From Bdellovibrionales bacterium GWA2_49_15 (GTDB taxonomy: Bacteria; Bdellovibrionota; Bacteriovoracia; Bacteriovoracales; Bacteriovoracaceae), in the NCBI GenBank assembly GCA_001769855.1, contig MEPP01000032.1, forward strand, positions 62,001-126,000: a DNA stretch of 64,000 nt, written 5' to 3'. The notes beneath the pieces were generated by a model, which worked only from the letters and a program-made list of their open reading frames with translations, searched no databases and had not been told where the DNA came from. Made by a program: the position numbers and the translations under genes. Shown here in pieces: positions 23,574-31,906 of this stretch (position 1 is the stretch's first letter; every line of letters starts with the position of its first letter).

Positions 23574-25132
23574 GCCATTCCTGCCAGCGGCATGGTGGGG
23601 TCGCCTTGCAGATGATACCAGATGCGATTTTGGGTCGCGGCCTTGAGATCGCTGTGGGTTTCCATTAAGTGTAGCTGTCCGGCCCACAGGGCCTCGCTGA
23701 TTGTGGTTGTGCGCTGGTTGCCGCCTTGGAAAGTCTTGGCGACAAAGCGGGAAATCCCCTGACTCATAATGGCCGGGGGGTCCCAGGAAATATCCACGGT
23801 GCCACCGTAGTAAGCACGGGCGCCACTGGCCTTATCCCCCTGCTTGGCATTCATAAAACTTTCCCCCAGGCGTGCTTCTCCTCTGAAACGACCATTTTGG
23901 CAGGCGACATCGACGATGACCGGCAGCACTTTGGCGGAGGTTAAATTCAAAATATCGGCCACCTCATAAGGTCGGCTTCCGACGGAAGGCCAGGAATAAC
24001 CACTGCCGTGGCCGATGTAAGACAACCAGTAAGCACCCAGGGCCAGGCGCTTGTTAATATTTTCCGGCGTCGAAGCGGGAGTGTCCTGGTGAAAACGAAT
24101 GGCGGCGACGGATAGCGCCTGCTCAAGTGGCGTCATCATGCCCTCAAGATACTGCTTATCGCTGGGATTTTGCCCTTCACTGCTGGCAATGCCCACCAGC
24201 CCCAGTGACTTTTTATACTCGGCGGGGGGGAGCTGCTCAAAGGCCATACTCTTTTGCAAAATGCGCGCGATCTCGCCGCTATCATCACTGGAAACCCGGC
24301 CGTAAAAAACATCCGCCAGAGTGTCGTCCGCTCCCCCATAGGTAAAATAGGGAAGATCAGTGGGAGTTTCAGCTTCAAATTCGGTGGGAAGATAATAAGT
24401 CGGAATGATATTCTCATGCCCTACCAGCAACACATGGGTGAAGCTTTGGGTGGCCTTTAAATATTCAGTCAAGCCTTCGCGGGTGCCGCCGATACTTTCA
24501 AACGTCTTCACGGTCACCACCATCCCCTGTTTGTTTTTATGTTCCACAAAGGCCTGGACGCTGGCGACATGACGCTCGGGCGTGACGATCAGTAATTTTT
24601 GCCCTCCCAGAGCGCCCAGCTCTGTGGCCTGCTCGGCGGAAAGCAAACGGAGCGAATGACCTTTTCGGGTCACTGAAAGTTTTAGCTGGGGATAGAGATG
24701 CACCTTAAAACTCTGCCCTTCTGCCACCTTTAATCGAACTGGAAAAACCAAAAGTCGCGTCAGAGGAATGCCGCGCAGGTCACCCAAATATTCCATCTTA
24801 TAAAATGCGCCGGGATCAGATTTTGCAAAGGTCTCGGCCACTAATTGATTTTGCAACACCTCGTTACAGCGGCAGGGCCGGGGAAGGTAAGCTTCGAGGA
24901 CTCGCTCGCCTAAGTCCTTAAGCGCGCCGGTCTCAATCACCACCTTAAGTTCTTCGGGACGGGCCTGAAGAAAAAAGGCCTTAAACGGCAGCATCGCCTT
25001 GGAGACCTCATTGGTCTGATCTAATCCTGCAAACTGCAGACCCTTGGTCGGTTCTGAAAGATGAAAGCTCACACTCACGGCCTGGGCCTTCCACGCCAGT
25101 GTTAGGAAGATAAGTAAGAGTAAAGATTTCAT
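23555..25132 (-). CDS. Secreted gingipain-type cysteine peptidase (family C25)
   Basis: 525 residues from ATG 25132 (GGAGGG upstream), signal peptide at 1-18 (SLLLLIFLTLAWKAQA). An N-terminal beta-rich propeptide-like region (~20-200) leads into the caspase-like C25 fold: LLIVTPERHVASVQAFVEHK, THVLLVGHENIIPTYY, then catalytic His375 in YIGHGS and Cys411 in VDVACQNGRF, with AYYGGTVDI and the C-terminal GDPTMPL. Known C25 enzymes (gingipains) cleave after Arg/Lys. It lacks the Ig-like and type IX sorting domains of Porphyromonas enzymes, so Sec export to periplasm or medium is inferred. Confidence 0.85.
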   Translation of the reverse strand: MKSLLLLIFLTLAWKAQAVSVSFHLSEPTKGLQFAGLDQTNEVSKAMLPFKAFFLQARPEELKVVIETGALKDLGERVLEAYLPRPCRCNEVLQNQLVAETFAKSDPGAFYKMEYLGDLRGIPLTRLLVFPVRLKVAEGQSFKVHLYPQLKLSVTRKGHSLRLLSAEQATELGALGGQKLLIVTPERHVASVQAFVEHKNKQGMVVTVKTFESIGGTREGLTEYLKATQSFTHVLLVGHENIIPTYYLPTEFEAETPTDLPYFTYGGADDTLADVFYGRVSSDDSGEIARILQKSMAFEQLPPAEYKKSLGLVGIASSEGQNPSDKQYLEGMMTPLEQALSVAAIRFHQDTPASTPENINKRLALGAYWLSYIGHGSGYSWPSVGSRPYEVADILNLTSAKVLPVIVDVACQNGRFRGEARLGESFMNAKQGDKASGARAYYGGTVDISWDPPAIMSQGISRFVAKTFQGGNQRTTTISEALWAGQLHLMETHSDLKAATQNRIWYHLQGDPTMPLAGMAQDMDL

Positions 25133-25138
25133 GTGCGC

Positions 25139-25180
25139 CCTCCGCTTCCTGCTCCGGGACTGCCCTAGGTGGCAGCGTTC
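25139..25180. repeat. Extragenic hairpin element, copy B
   Basis: CCTCCGCTTCCTGCT plus a hairpin CTGCC-6-GGCAG (25160-25175), matching the layout of 22111-22150. On the minus strand it forms the leader and ribosome site of the C25 peptidase mRNA. Confidence 0.45.
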
Positions 25181-25298
25181 GTTTGGCACATCTTGCGCCA
25201 ATTTTTCACCGGTAAGACTTTGATGTAATAGCGTTTCGAGCTTGCGAGAGGGCTTCTTTACAAAAGAAAAAATCAAAAAGGGGAAAGGAAAAAGTTAC

Positions 25299-26117
25299 CT
25301 ATTTCTGGGAATTACCAAAGATTTTAGCTGTCTTTGGAGCAGAGGAGCGGGCACCACTTAAGCGCGGAACCAGAAAATCAAAAATGACGGTGGGAAGAAA
25401 CCTGTTAATGAGACTCAAAATCCCCATGGGCCAGGGAAACATCAGCTGACTGATTTTCCGAGCAGTGCCCTTGAGTATTACCTCCGCGCAAACCTCGGGT
25501 GAGATCATAAACGGCCGATCAAATTCATTGTGATCGGCCATGGGTGTTTTGATAAAACCGGGCAGAAAGGTACTCACGAACACCCCATAGGGGCGCAGAT
25601 CGTTGCGGATAGACTCAAGCAACGTCATCTGAGCGGCCTTGGAGGCGGAGTAGGAGGCGGCCATGGGCAGGCCCCGCATCGCGGCCAGACTGCAAACCCC
25701 GACGAAATGCCCCGAGCCACGGCGGGCCATGGCAGGCGCGAAGGCCGCCACCAGATTTGAGGTCCCGAAATAATTGACTTCCATGAATCGGCGATCCACC
25801 TCGGCACTCCAGGCATGGGCGGGATTAATTCCCCCAAGGCCGGCATTGGCGATCACGATATCGGGCAAATCATTCGCTCCCAGGGTCTGGGCCAGCTGCT
25901 CCAGGCCCTCAAGAGAGCGAACGTCCAGGGTGTGACAGCGAAGAGTCCCACCGCAGTTTAACAATTTTTGAGTGGCCTGAAGCCCTTCCGTGCTTATATC
26001 CAGCAAGATTAAAACTCGCGCCACGGGTGCCAATCTCACGGCCAGCGCGCGACCGACTCCCGAACCGGCCCCGGTAATTAAAACTGATTTCTGTTGAAAA
26101 TATAAAAGAGATTTCAA
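25299..26117 (-). CDS. Short-chain dehydrogenase/reductase
   Basis: 272 residues, TTG start overlapping the stop of the upstream gene (TTGA) with AAGAAGAAGG in front. Cofactor motif is TGAGSGVG (residues ~15-22), then NAG and VCSLAAM, with catalytic YSASK (Tyr-x3-Lys) preceded by the active-site Ser. The length and hydrophobic C-terminal segment (PMGILSLINRFLPTVIFDFL) suggest a membrane-associated SDR acting on a lipid-like substrate. Substrate not identifiable. Last but one gene of the rpsO-pnp-dut strand. Confidence 0.9.
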   Translation of the reverse strand: MKSLLYFQQKSVLITGAGSGVGRALAVRLAPVARVLILLDISTEGLQATQKLLNCGGTLRCHTLDVRSLEGLEQLAQTLGANDLPDIVIANAGLGGINPAHAWSAEVDRRFMEVNYFGTSNLVAAFAPAMARRGSGHFVGVCSLAAMRGLPMAASYSASKAAQMTLLESIRNDLRPYGVFVSTFLPGFIKTPMADHNEFDRPFMISPEVCAEVILKGTARKISQLMFPWPMGILSLINRFLPTVIFDFLVPRLSGARSSAPKTAKIFGNSQK

Positions 26118-26716
26118 GGTGCCTTCTTCTTGTCCTGCTCAATACTTAAACCGCCCACCGGCCCCTTGCCCTTCAGCGGGTCCATAGTACTCACCATGGC
26201 CTCCATGGTGCGAATGGTATCCTTCATCAGTGAAAGTTCGAATTGCAAATTGGGCACGCTGGTGCTGTAGAGTTCTTCCACCTTTGCCTTTACATCTTTG
26301 ATGTCGCCGTCTCCCGAACCACTGCCGGCGGGACTACTCGTCAGTTGTTTTTTAATCGCCGGCAATTCGGTATTTTTAATTTGGTCTAAATCCTGCGGAA
26401 TATTTTTCACCATTTCTTCAAGCTTTGAAAGGCGTTCGTTCATCAGACTTAGGTTTTTCGTCATGTTCGCCAGATGCTTGTCCACTTCCTCAAGCATCTC
26501 CATCTTGCCCAAACCTTGATTTTGATAACTCTTATAACCCGGAGTGGGAGTCGGCCCGGGCGTGGGTGTGCGCACCGGAGTGTCGTCAAAGGCCCGCGCA
26601 CGTTGCTCCGCCTGACTAAGCTCTTCTGAAAAGGCGATCGCGCTCCCCATGCCTATGAATAGCATGAAGACAATAAAAACGGATGACTTACTCTTTCTTG
26701 GGCTTCTCACTCTCAT
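26114..26716 (-). CDS. Secreted or anchored coiled-coil protein
   Basis: About 200 residues from ATG 26716, overlapping the ferredoxin gene end by 29 bases. A hydrophobic segment (SVFIVFMLFIGMGSAIAF) acts as signal or anchor. A Pro/Thr linker (TPTPGPTPTPG) follows, then a long coiled coil (MLEEVDKHLANMTKNLSLMN, NERLSKLEEMVKNIPQDLDQ) and a Ser/Gly hinge. No enzyme motifs. Probably a periplasmic structural or adaptor protein; unknown. Confidence 0.65.
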   Translation of the reverse strand: MRVRSPRKSKSSVFIVFMLFIGMGSAIAFSEELSQAEQRARAFDDTPVRTPTPGPTPTPGYKSYQNQGLGKMEMLEEVDKHLANMTKNLSLMNERLSKLEEMVKNIPQDLDQIKNTELPAIKKQLTSSPAGSGSGDGDIKDVKAKVEELYSTSVPNLQFELSLMKDTIRTMEAMVSTMDPLKGKGPVGGLSIEQDKKKAP

Positions 26717-27260
26717 TTGTGCCGTCCGGTGTTTTGAACATGCGTGGTCGTTTGTTACCGTCCAGATGTTTTCCCTTGGGATCATCTTTTGATGCGGTCT
26801 TTTCCCAATGACGAAACCAATCCGCTTCCTGCTGCTCAGGGGGCGTTTCCGGAGTCACGTCTTGACGTGAGAGTTCCATGGCCTCGGCCTTAAGCTGTTC
26901 GCTTTTCTTCAAATGAACTTTTGAATTTGATGGTTTTTTTGACGGCTTCTTGGCCGGCACGCCCGAGTGGGCCGAGAGATCAATCGTCACATCACCCACC
27001 ACGTGGGTCTGACAAGATAAACGTTCCCGGGTGAGATGGAAGACATTCCCCAGCAGCTTCAGCTCCTTGAACTCCGAGGGTGAAAGATGGTCCTCACCGG
27101 TATGGATCTTCACGACACATTTTCCACAATTGGCATGCCCGCCGCAGTCGGACTCAATGGTGAGCCCGGCGCCTTTCAGCTGCTCCAGCAAAGACTGGTC
27201 ACTGTTGACCTCAACCTCTTTGATGTTCTTCTGGGGTGGCCACAGTGTTACTTTTGACAT
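26688..27260 (-). CDS. 2Fe-2S ferredoxin with charged C-terminal extension
   Basis: 190 residues. Residues 1-95 are a plant/adrenodoxin-like [2Fe-2S] domain: CGGHANCGKC (CX5CX2C) and the distal Cys in RLSCQTHV. Residues ~100-190 are a Lys/Glu/Pro-rich low-complexity tail not found in ordinary ferredoxins. It would carry one electron for an unidentified reductase or hydroxylase; the nearby SDR is a possible but unproven partner. Ribosome site GGAG. Confidence 0.85.
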   Translation of the reverse strand: MSKVTLWPPQKNIKEVEVNSDQSLLEQLKGAGLTIESDCGGHANCGKCVVKIHTGEDHLSPSEFKELKLLGNVFHLTRERLSCQTHVVGDVTIDLSAHSGVPAKKPSKKPSNSKVHLKKSEQLKAEAMELSRQDVTPETPPEQQEADWFRHWEKTASKDDPKGKHLDGNKRPRMFKTPDGTNESEKPKKE

Positions 27261-27292
27261 GTGAGTGCTCCATACAACGGATAATTTTCTTC

Positions 27293-27571
27293 TTACACCA
27301 GGGCCCGAACTTCTTTTTCTATTTTTTCTAAAATCACCTGTTTAAAAGGCATGAGAAAAATGCCCACGTTAAGATCAAGATTCAAATCACCTTCGGCAAA
27401 AACAATTTTGAGCTCAAAGCCTTTCCCCTGCGCGACGATCTGGTCATGGCCGGGAAGGTATTCGATCTTGGGATTGATATTATATTTGGAAAACAAGCTG
27501 GGAGTAATATAACTTTTTATCTTACCAAAAGCTTCACTCTTATCTTTAACCGTCTTGTAAGGAACCTTCAT
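27293..27571 (-). CDS. Small PHA-granule-associated-like protein (PHA_gran_rgn)
   Basis: 92 residues from ATG 27571 with GGAGAGGAG upstream, overlapping the dut end by 15 bases. The layout (basic start, then GKGFELKIVFAEGDLNLDLN, then VGIFLMPFKQVILEKIEKEV) resembles the putative polyhydroxyalkanoic-acid-system family: a compact beta sheet followed by a C-terminal helix. Cytoplasmic. The role of the family is poorly defined and no PHA synthase is seen here. Confidence 0.55.
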   Translation of the reverse strand: MKVPYKTVKDKSEAFGKIKSYITPSLFSKYNINPKIEYLPGHDQIVAQGKGFELKIVFAEGDLNLDLNVGIFLMPFKQVILEKIEKEVRALV

Positions 27572-27584
27572 CGCCACTCCTCTC

Positions 27585-28046
27585 CTAACGTCGTCCGGTG
27601 GAGCCAAATCCACCCTCGCCTCTGGCGGTTTCCCCAAGCTCGGCCACCACCTGATAACCGGCCCGAATCACGGGGGCCAAGACCAATTGTGCGATCCGGT
27701 CGCCGTGCTTGATGATCTCGGCGCGCGCGCCCAAATTACCTAAAATAATTTGCACCTCACCACGATAATCGGCATCAATCGTTCCTGGGCTATTGACCAC
27801 CATCAGTGACGTCTTCAGCGATAGCCCAGAGCGTGGCCGCACCTGAATTTCAAAACCGATGGGAATTTCAAAGGCCAGCCCCGTGGGCACGAGCTTGCGC
27901 TCCCCAGGGGCAATAACCAAAGTATCACGGTTTGCCAGAGAGGCCCGAACATCGGCTCCGGCGGCTCCGGCAGATTCATAACCGGGAAGAGGAAAACTCT
28001 CATCAAAATGCGCCAGTTTTTTTACATTGACACAAATTTCAGTCAC
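27585..28046 (-). CDS. dut: dUTP diphosphatase
   Basis: 153 residues, GTG start with AAGGAG. It is the trimeric dUTPase: motif 1 AGADVRA, motif 2 RPRSGLSLK, motif 3 NSPGTIDADYRGE (catalytic Asp), motif 4 HGDRIAQLVLAP, and the flexible C-terminal motif 5 GEGGFGSTGR that closes over the nucleotide. It hydrolyses dUTP to dUMP and keeps uracil out of DNA. It follows pnp by 23 bases in the same operon. Confidence 0.97.
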   Translation of the reverse strand: MTEICVNVKKLAHFDESFPLPGYESAGAAGADVRASLANRDTLVIAPGERKLVPTGLAFEIPIGFEIQVRPRSGLSLKTSLMVVNSPGTIDADYRGEVQIILGNLGARAEIIKHGDRIAQLVLAPVIRAGYQVVAELGETARGEGGFGSTGRR

Positions 28047-28069
28047 AAAGTTCTCCTTTTCCCCAGACG

Positions 28070-30190
28070 TTACTTACTTCTTTTCTGAAGGGGTTTCACA
28101 ACTTTAGCAGAAAGTTTAATGCGGCCCATGCGGTCGATTTCCACGACGCGCACATGACACTGATCACCTTCACGGACATACTCGCCCGGATCGGCCACGC
28201 GATCATTGGTGAACTCGCTCACGTGCACAAGGCCCGACACGCCCGGTGCCAAATCGACGAAGGCACCGTAGTCTTTTACAGTAACAACCGTTCCTACATA
28301 ATCGGAACCAATCTCTGGTCCGGTCAGCTGCAACTTCACAGTGGAAACACATTCCTGCAGAACCTTTGGATCGCTTCCGAGCACGCGCACGGTCCCGTCC
28401 TCGTCAACTTCAATTTGCACCTGATATCCCTCTTGCAGGGCCTTAATATTTTTTCCGCCCGGGCCGATCAAGGCGCCGATCTTATCCTGCGGAATTTTAA
28501 TCATCTCGATTCTTGGCACACCTTCTTTGAAGTGATCGCGCTGGGTGGTAATGGTTTTGGCCATCTCGCCCAAGATATGTAGACGGCCTTTGCGCGCTTG
28601 CTCCAGGGCCTCTTCCATAATTTGAGGGGTCAGTCCTTTGATCTTGATATCCATCTGAATGGCGGTAATGCCTGTCGCGGTACCGGCCACCTTGAAATCC
28701 ATATCTCCTAAGTGATCTTCGTCGCCGATAATATCAGATAAGATGCGATAGTTTTTCCCATCACTAATCAGACCCATGGCGATTCCGGCCACCGGACATT
28801 TCAGAGGTACACCGGCATCCATCAGGGCCATTGAGCCCGAGCATACTGAACCCATTGAAGATGATCCGTTGGATTCCAAAACTTCACAGGCCACGCGAAT
28901 GGTATAGGAAAATTTTTCCTGTGGAGGAACGACTGCCTTAAGCGCGCGCTCAGCCAAGTTGGCATGACCCAATTCCCGACGGCCGACCCCGCGAGAGGCA
29001 CGCGCCTCACCTACGGAATAGGGTGGGAAGAAATAGTGGAGATAAAATTTATCATAGTGCTGACCGACAATCCGGTCGACCATCTGATCGCCTTTCGAAC
29101 CACCAATTGTCACCGTCGCCAGAACTTGAGTTTCTCCTCGAGTAAAGAGCGCCGATCCGTGGGGTGATTTCAGAACATCAGTTTCAGTCGTGATCTTACG
29201 AATTTGATCCAGAGCACGCCCTTGAATACGTCTATTTTCCTGCAGAACATCGTTACGCATGAGCTTATATAAAAGCAGATCAATGCCGGATAAGGCGGCC
29301 TTACCGAAGTCAACGTTGTCCTCAAGGCCAAACTCCTTTGGATTGGCGGCCAAGGCCTCTTTCGCCTTGACCACGAGAGCGCCAACGGCATTTTGACGTT
29401 CCAACTTCTCCGAGATTGTGAGCGCCTGGCGGGCATCACCCTTAAAACGGGATTCAAGTGTCGACATCAAAGTGGCATTGGGAACGATGGGCGTGAAGGC
29501 ACGCTTTGGCATGCCAACTTCTTTTTGCATCTGGCGAACGAGGGCACAATATTGCTTAATATGAGAATGGCCAAACAAAATTGCTTCCAAGACTTCTTTT
29601 TCAGTATGTTCCTGCGCCTCACCTTCCACCATCAAAATGGCGTCATCAGAACCGGCCACGGCAATTTCAAAGTCAGACTTTGCCCAATCTTCAAAGTTGG
29701 GATTGATCACTAGCTGGCCATCAATTTTACCCACCTTACAGGAGCCAATCGGCCCATCGAAGGGAATATCGGAAATACTTAAGGCGGCGGAGGCACCAAG
29801 CCCGGCCAAGATATCGGGATCGCCATCGCCACCATATGACATGACAGTACACGAGATGACGGTTTCCGCCATATAGCCTTCAGGAAAAAGCGGACGAAGG
29901 GGGCGATCGATTAGGCGCGCATTCAAACTTTCCTGAGTTGAAGGACGGCCCTCACGTTTTAGAAAACCGCCCAGAAACTTGCCGGCGGCATAAAATTTTT
30001 CCGTATACTCAACCGTTAACGGGAAAAAATCCTGATCGGGTTTCATTGTTCGCGCCGAGGTGGCGGTCACCAACACCTGCGTTTTACCGGAGGTCACAAG
30101 CACGGAACCATCGGCCTGTTTGGCCAAACGGCCGGTTTCTACAATCACTTCTTTTCCGCCATAATTTAAACGGAACTCACGTTTCGACAT
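28070..30190 (-). CDS. pnp: Polyribonucleotide nucleotidyltransferase (PNPase)
   Basis: 706 residues, start ATG 30190 with GGAG eight bases upstream (a second ATG at 30196 is too close to the site). It has two RNase PH-like domains (~10-225 and ~325-540), the first with FFPLTVEYTEKFYAAGK and GGFLKREGRPS, the second with SNGSSSMGSVCSGSMALMDA. The all-alpha linker lies between. A KH domain with IGPGGKNIKALQ (~560-600) and an S1 domain with GAFVDLAPGVSGLVHVSE (~625-690) bind RNA. It degrades mRNA phosphorolytically. Downstream of rpsO as in most Proteobacteria. Confidence 0.98.
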   Translation of the reverse strand: MSKREFRLNYGGKEVIVETGRLAKQADGSVLVTSGKTQVLVTATSARTMKPDQDFFPLTVEYTEKFYAAGKFLGGFLKREGRPSTQESLNARLIDRPLRPLFPEGYMAETVISCTVMSYGGDGDPDILAGLGASAALSISDIPFDGPIGSCKVGKIDGQLVINPNFEDWAKSDFEIAVAGSDDAILMVEGEAQEHTEKEVLEAILFGHSHIKQYCALVRQMQKEVGMPKRAFTPIVPNATLMSTLESRFKGDARQALTISEKLERQNAVGALVVKAKEALAANPKEFGLEDNVDFGKAALSGIDLLLYKLMRNDVLQENRRIQGRALDQIRKITTETDVLKSPHGSALFTRGETQVLATVTIGGSKGDQMVDRIVGQHYDKFYLHYFFPPYSVGEARASRGVGRRELGHANLAERALKAVVPPQEKFSYTIRVACEVLESNGSSSMGSVCSGSMALMDAGVPLKCPVAGIAMGLISDGKNYRILSDIIGDEDHLGDMDFKVAGTATGITAIQMDIKIKGLTPQIMEEALEQARKGRLHILGEMAKTITTQRDHFKEGVPRIEMIKIPQDKIGALIGPGGKNIKALQEGYQVQIEVDEDGTVRVLGSDPKVLQECVSTVKLQLTGPEIGSDYVGTVVTVKDYGAFVDLAPGVSGLVHVSEFTNDRVADPGEYVREGDQCHVRVVEIDRMGRIKLSAKVVKPLQKRSK

Positions 30191-30423
30191 ACACATAACT
30201 CCTATGCTGACCCTCCAAAGGATGAGGGCAGAAATTTAAAATATTTAAAAAGAATTGCAGAAGAATTGAAAGTTGAATTTAAAGAATATTTCAAGGGAAA
30301 ATATCGATCGCCCCTTCAAATATCCCCCAAATTCAAATCTCCCTCCTCACTTTGTTCTGCAATCACTTCATTGTATCGCAAAAAAAACGCGCCGTCGAAC
30401 AGTCCAGCACACGCCAGCGTATA

Positions 30424-30453
30424 TAAAAAAAAGGGAGATTGACCATCTCCCTT
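30424..30453 (-). terminator. Rho-independent terminator after rpsO
   Basis: On the minus strand AAGGGAGAT and ATCTCCCTT form a 9 bp stem with a 5-base loop followed by a run of T. It lies 16 bases after the rpsO stop. Pnp must then be read from its own promoter in 30197-30420 or by partial read-through; that A+T-rich stretch shows no other gene. Confidence 0.85.
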
Positions 30454-30469
30454 CCATTTTTCAGATTTT

Positions 30470-30736
30470 TTATTTTCGGAGGCCAAGATCAGCAATCAAT
30501 TTGGTGTATTTGGCCGGATCTTGCCGTTGTACGTACCGAAGTAAATTCTTACGAGAACCAATCATCTTCATCAAACCGCGATTCCCATTATGATCCTTGG
30601 GATTAGAGGCAAAATGAGGTGCCAGAGTATTAATTCGCTCTGTCAGCAAGGCAATTTGGACTTCTGGTGAACCGGTGTCTTTTTCTGTTTTACCAAAACG
30701 AGAAACCAACTTTTTCTTCTGCTCAAACGTAATCAT
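30470..30736 (-). CDS. rpsO: 30S ribosomal protein S15
   Basis: 88 residues, exactly the usual length, with AAGGAG upstream. Characteristic sequence: DTGSPEVQIALLTERI, then HNGNRGLMKMIGSRKNLLRY and PAKYTKLIADLGLRK. It binds 16S rRNA in the platform early in assembly. In many bacteria S15 represses its own mRNA through the leader; the short 77-base leader here gives no clear structure. Confidence 0.98.
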   Translation of the reverse strand: MITFEQKKKLVSRFGKTEKDTGSPEVQIALLTERINTLAPHFASNPKDHNGNRGLMKMIGSRKNLLRYVQRQDPAKYTKLIADLGLRK

Positions 30737-30814
30737 CTTAAGGACTCCTTAAACTTACCACGACCCCAGTAGATGGCCTGTCCATCCCCAGAGCAGGGCG
30801 CTAAACGGTGACTT

Positions 30815-31783
30815 TTACCCCATAAACTTCGTCATGTAAACTCTTAAGTTCTTGATAAGCCGTTCTTCGATCTGGCGAATTCGCTCTCGTGACACACCAT
30901 ATTCATCGGCAATCGCCTGGAGGGAGGTCGGTATTTCGTCCATAAGACGTTTTTTAAAGATTTCACGATCGCGGTTATCTTTGAGCGTTTCTAAAAAACC
31001 GCCCAGGTTGTTCTTCAAAATATCCAGCTCCTCAAGATGGGCCAATTCCTCGTCCACCCCAGGGGCCGTGCTACCGATATAATCGCCAAGGGCCTTGGAA
31101 TCATCATCTCCCACCGGGGCGTCCAGGCTGAACTCCTGAGGGCCTCCGCTTAGACGCTCATCCATCAAGGCCACAGATTTGACGGAGACTCCCAAATTAT
31201 CACTCAAAGTCTGATAGTCCGGATCAATCCCCATGGAGATTAAGCGATTCTTCTCACGCAGGAGATTATAAAAAAGCTTTTTTTGCTCATTGGTCGTGCC
31301 AATTTTTATGAGACGAAAATTATCGAGAATGTATTTTAAGATATAGCTGCGAATCCACCAGCTAGCGTAATAAGAGAGCTTGGCGCCCTTATCGGGATGA
31401 TATTTGGACACGGCCTTCATCAATCCTAAGTTTCCTTCTTGAATCAGGTCCATAAGGTTTTGATAGACCTTGCGATACTCAAAGGCGATCTTGACCACCA
31501 AACGCAGATTGGCCAGCACCAGCTTCTTGGCCACCTCAATGTCGCCCGTTTCATGCAGCGCTCGGGTCAAGGCCTGTTCCTGTTCAGGTGATAGAAGCTT
31601 ATAGCGCGCAATTTGGCGCAAATATAAAATCAGCGGGTCTCGGGTGGGGCCGGCTTCATAAAGGGTAACGGCCCGCTCAGTCTGCACGGGAACAACGGGT
31701 AGGTTATTTCCCTTCTCAGCACCGGCCTCTACCACCTCCGGGTTCAGTGGCGCTTTTTTGGTTTTGCGTTTTGGTGTCTTCAT
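30815..31783 (-). CDS. rpoH: RNA polymerase sigma factor, RpoH/sigma-32-like
   Basis: 322 residues. Region 1.2 follows a ~45-residue basic tail (RDPLILYLRQIARYKLLSPE). Region 2 has NLRLVVKIAFEYRK, DLIQEGNLGLMKAVSKY and LSYYASWWIRSYILKYI (the DLIQEGN core-binding and -10 reading helices). Regions 3 and 4 include LQAIADEYGVSRERIRQIEE. The absence of region 1.1 and the N-x-RLIKIGTTNEQKKLFYNL stretch fit RpoH-type heat-shock sigmas rather than RpoD. It lies upstream of rpsO on the same strand. Confidence 0.85.
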   Translation of the reverse strand: MKTPKRKTKKAPLNPEVVEAGAEKGNNLPVVPVQTERAVTLYEAGPTRDPLILYLRQIARYKLLSPEQEQALTRALHETGDIEVAKKLVLANLRLVVKIAFEYRKVYQNLMDLIQEGNLGLMKAVSKYHPDKGAKLSYYASWWIRSYILKYILDNFRLIKIGTTNEQKKLFYNLLREKNRLISMGIDPDYQTLSDNLGVSVKSVALMDERLSGGPQEFSLDAPVGDDDSKALGDYIGSTAPGVDEELAHLEELDILKNNLGGFLETLKDNRDREIFKKRLMDEIPTSLQAIADEYGVSRERIRQIEERLIKNLRVYMTKFMG

Positions 31784-31881
31784 GGCAGAGATTTTTACCA
31801 GAGTTTCTTAAAAGTTGCAGGCCAAATCCAATTAATGTTGTCGCCCATCCTGGGCTCCACCCTACGGGCTGCTTCGCAGAC

Positions 31882-31906
31882 TTAATTGGCCGTCATGGCC
31901 AATTAA
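31882..31906 (-). terminator. Hairpin overlapping the stop codon of the 566-residue gene
   Basis: TTAATTGGCC and GGCCAATTAA are perfect 10 bp arms around a 5-base loop; the minus-strand stop codon (31903-31905) lies in one arm. A second stem (GCCCA/TGGGC) is nearby at about 31846. There is no good T run. Probably an mRNA 3'-end structure between this gene and the sigma gene. Confidence 0.45.

Noticed and set aside
31840-31890. A compact G+C-rich stretch considered as a tRNA or small RNA gene.
   Set aside because: It folds into two simple stems but has no cloverleaf, no T-loop sequence and no CCA end.
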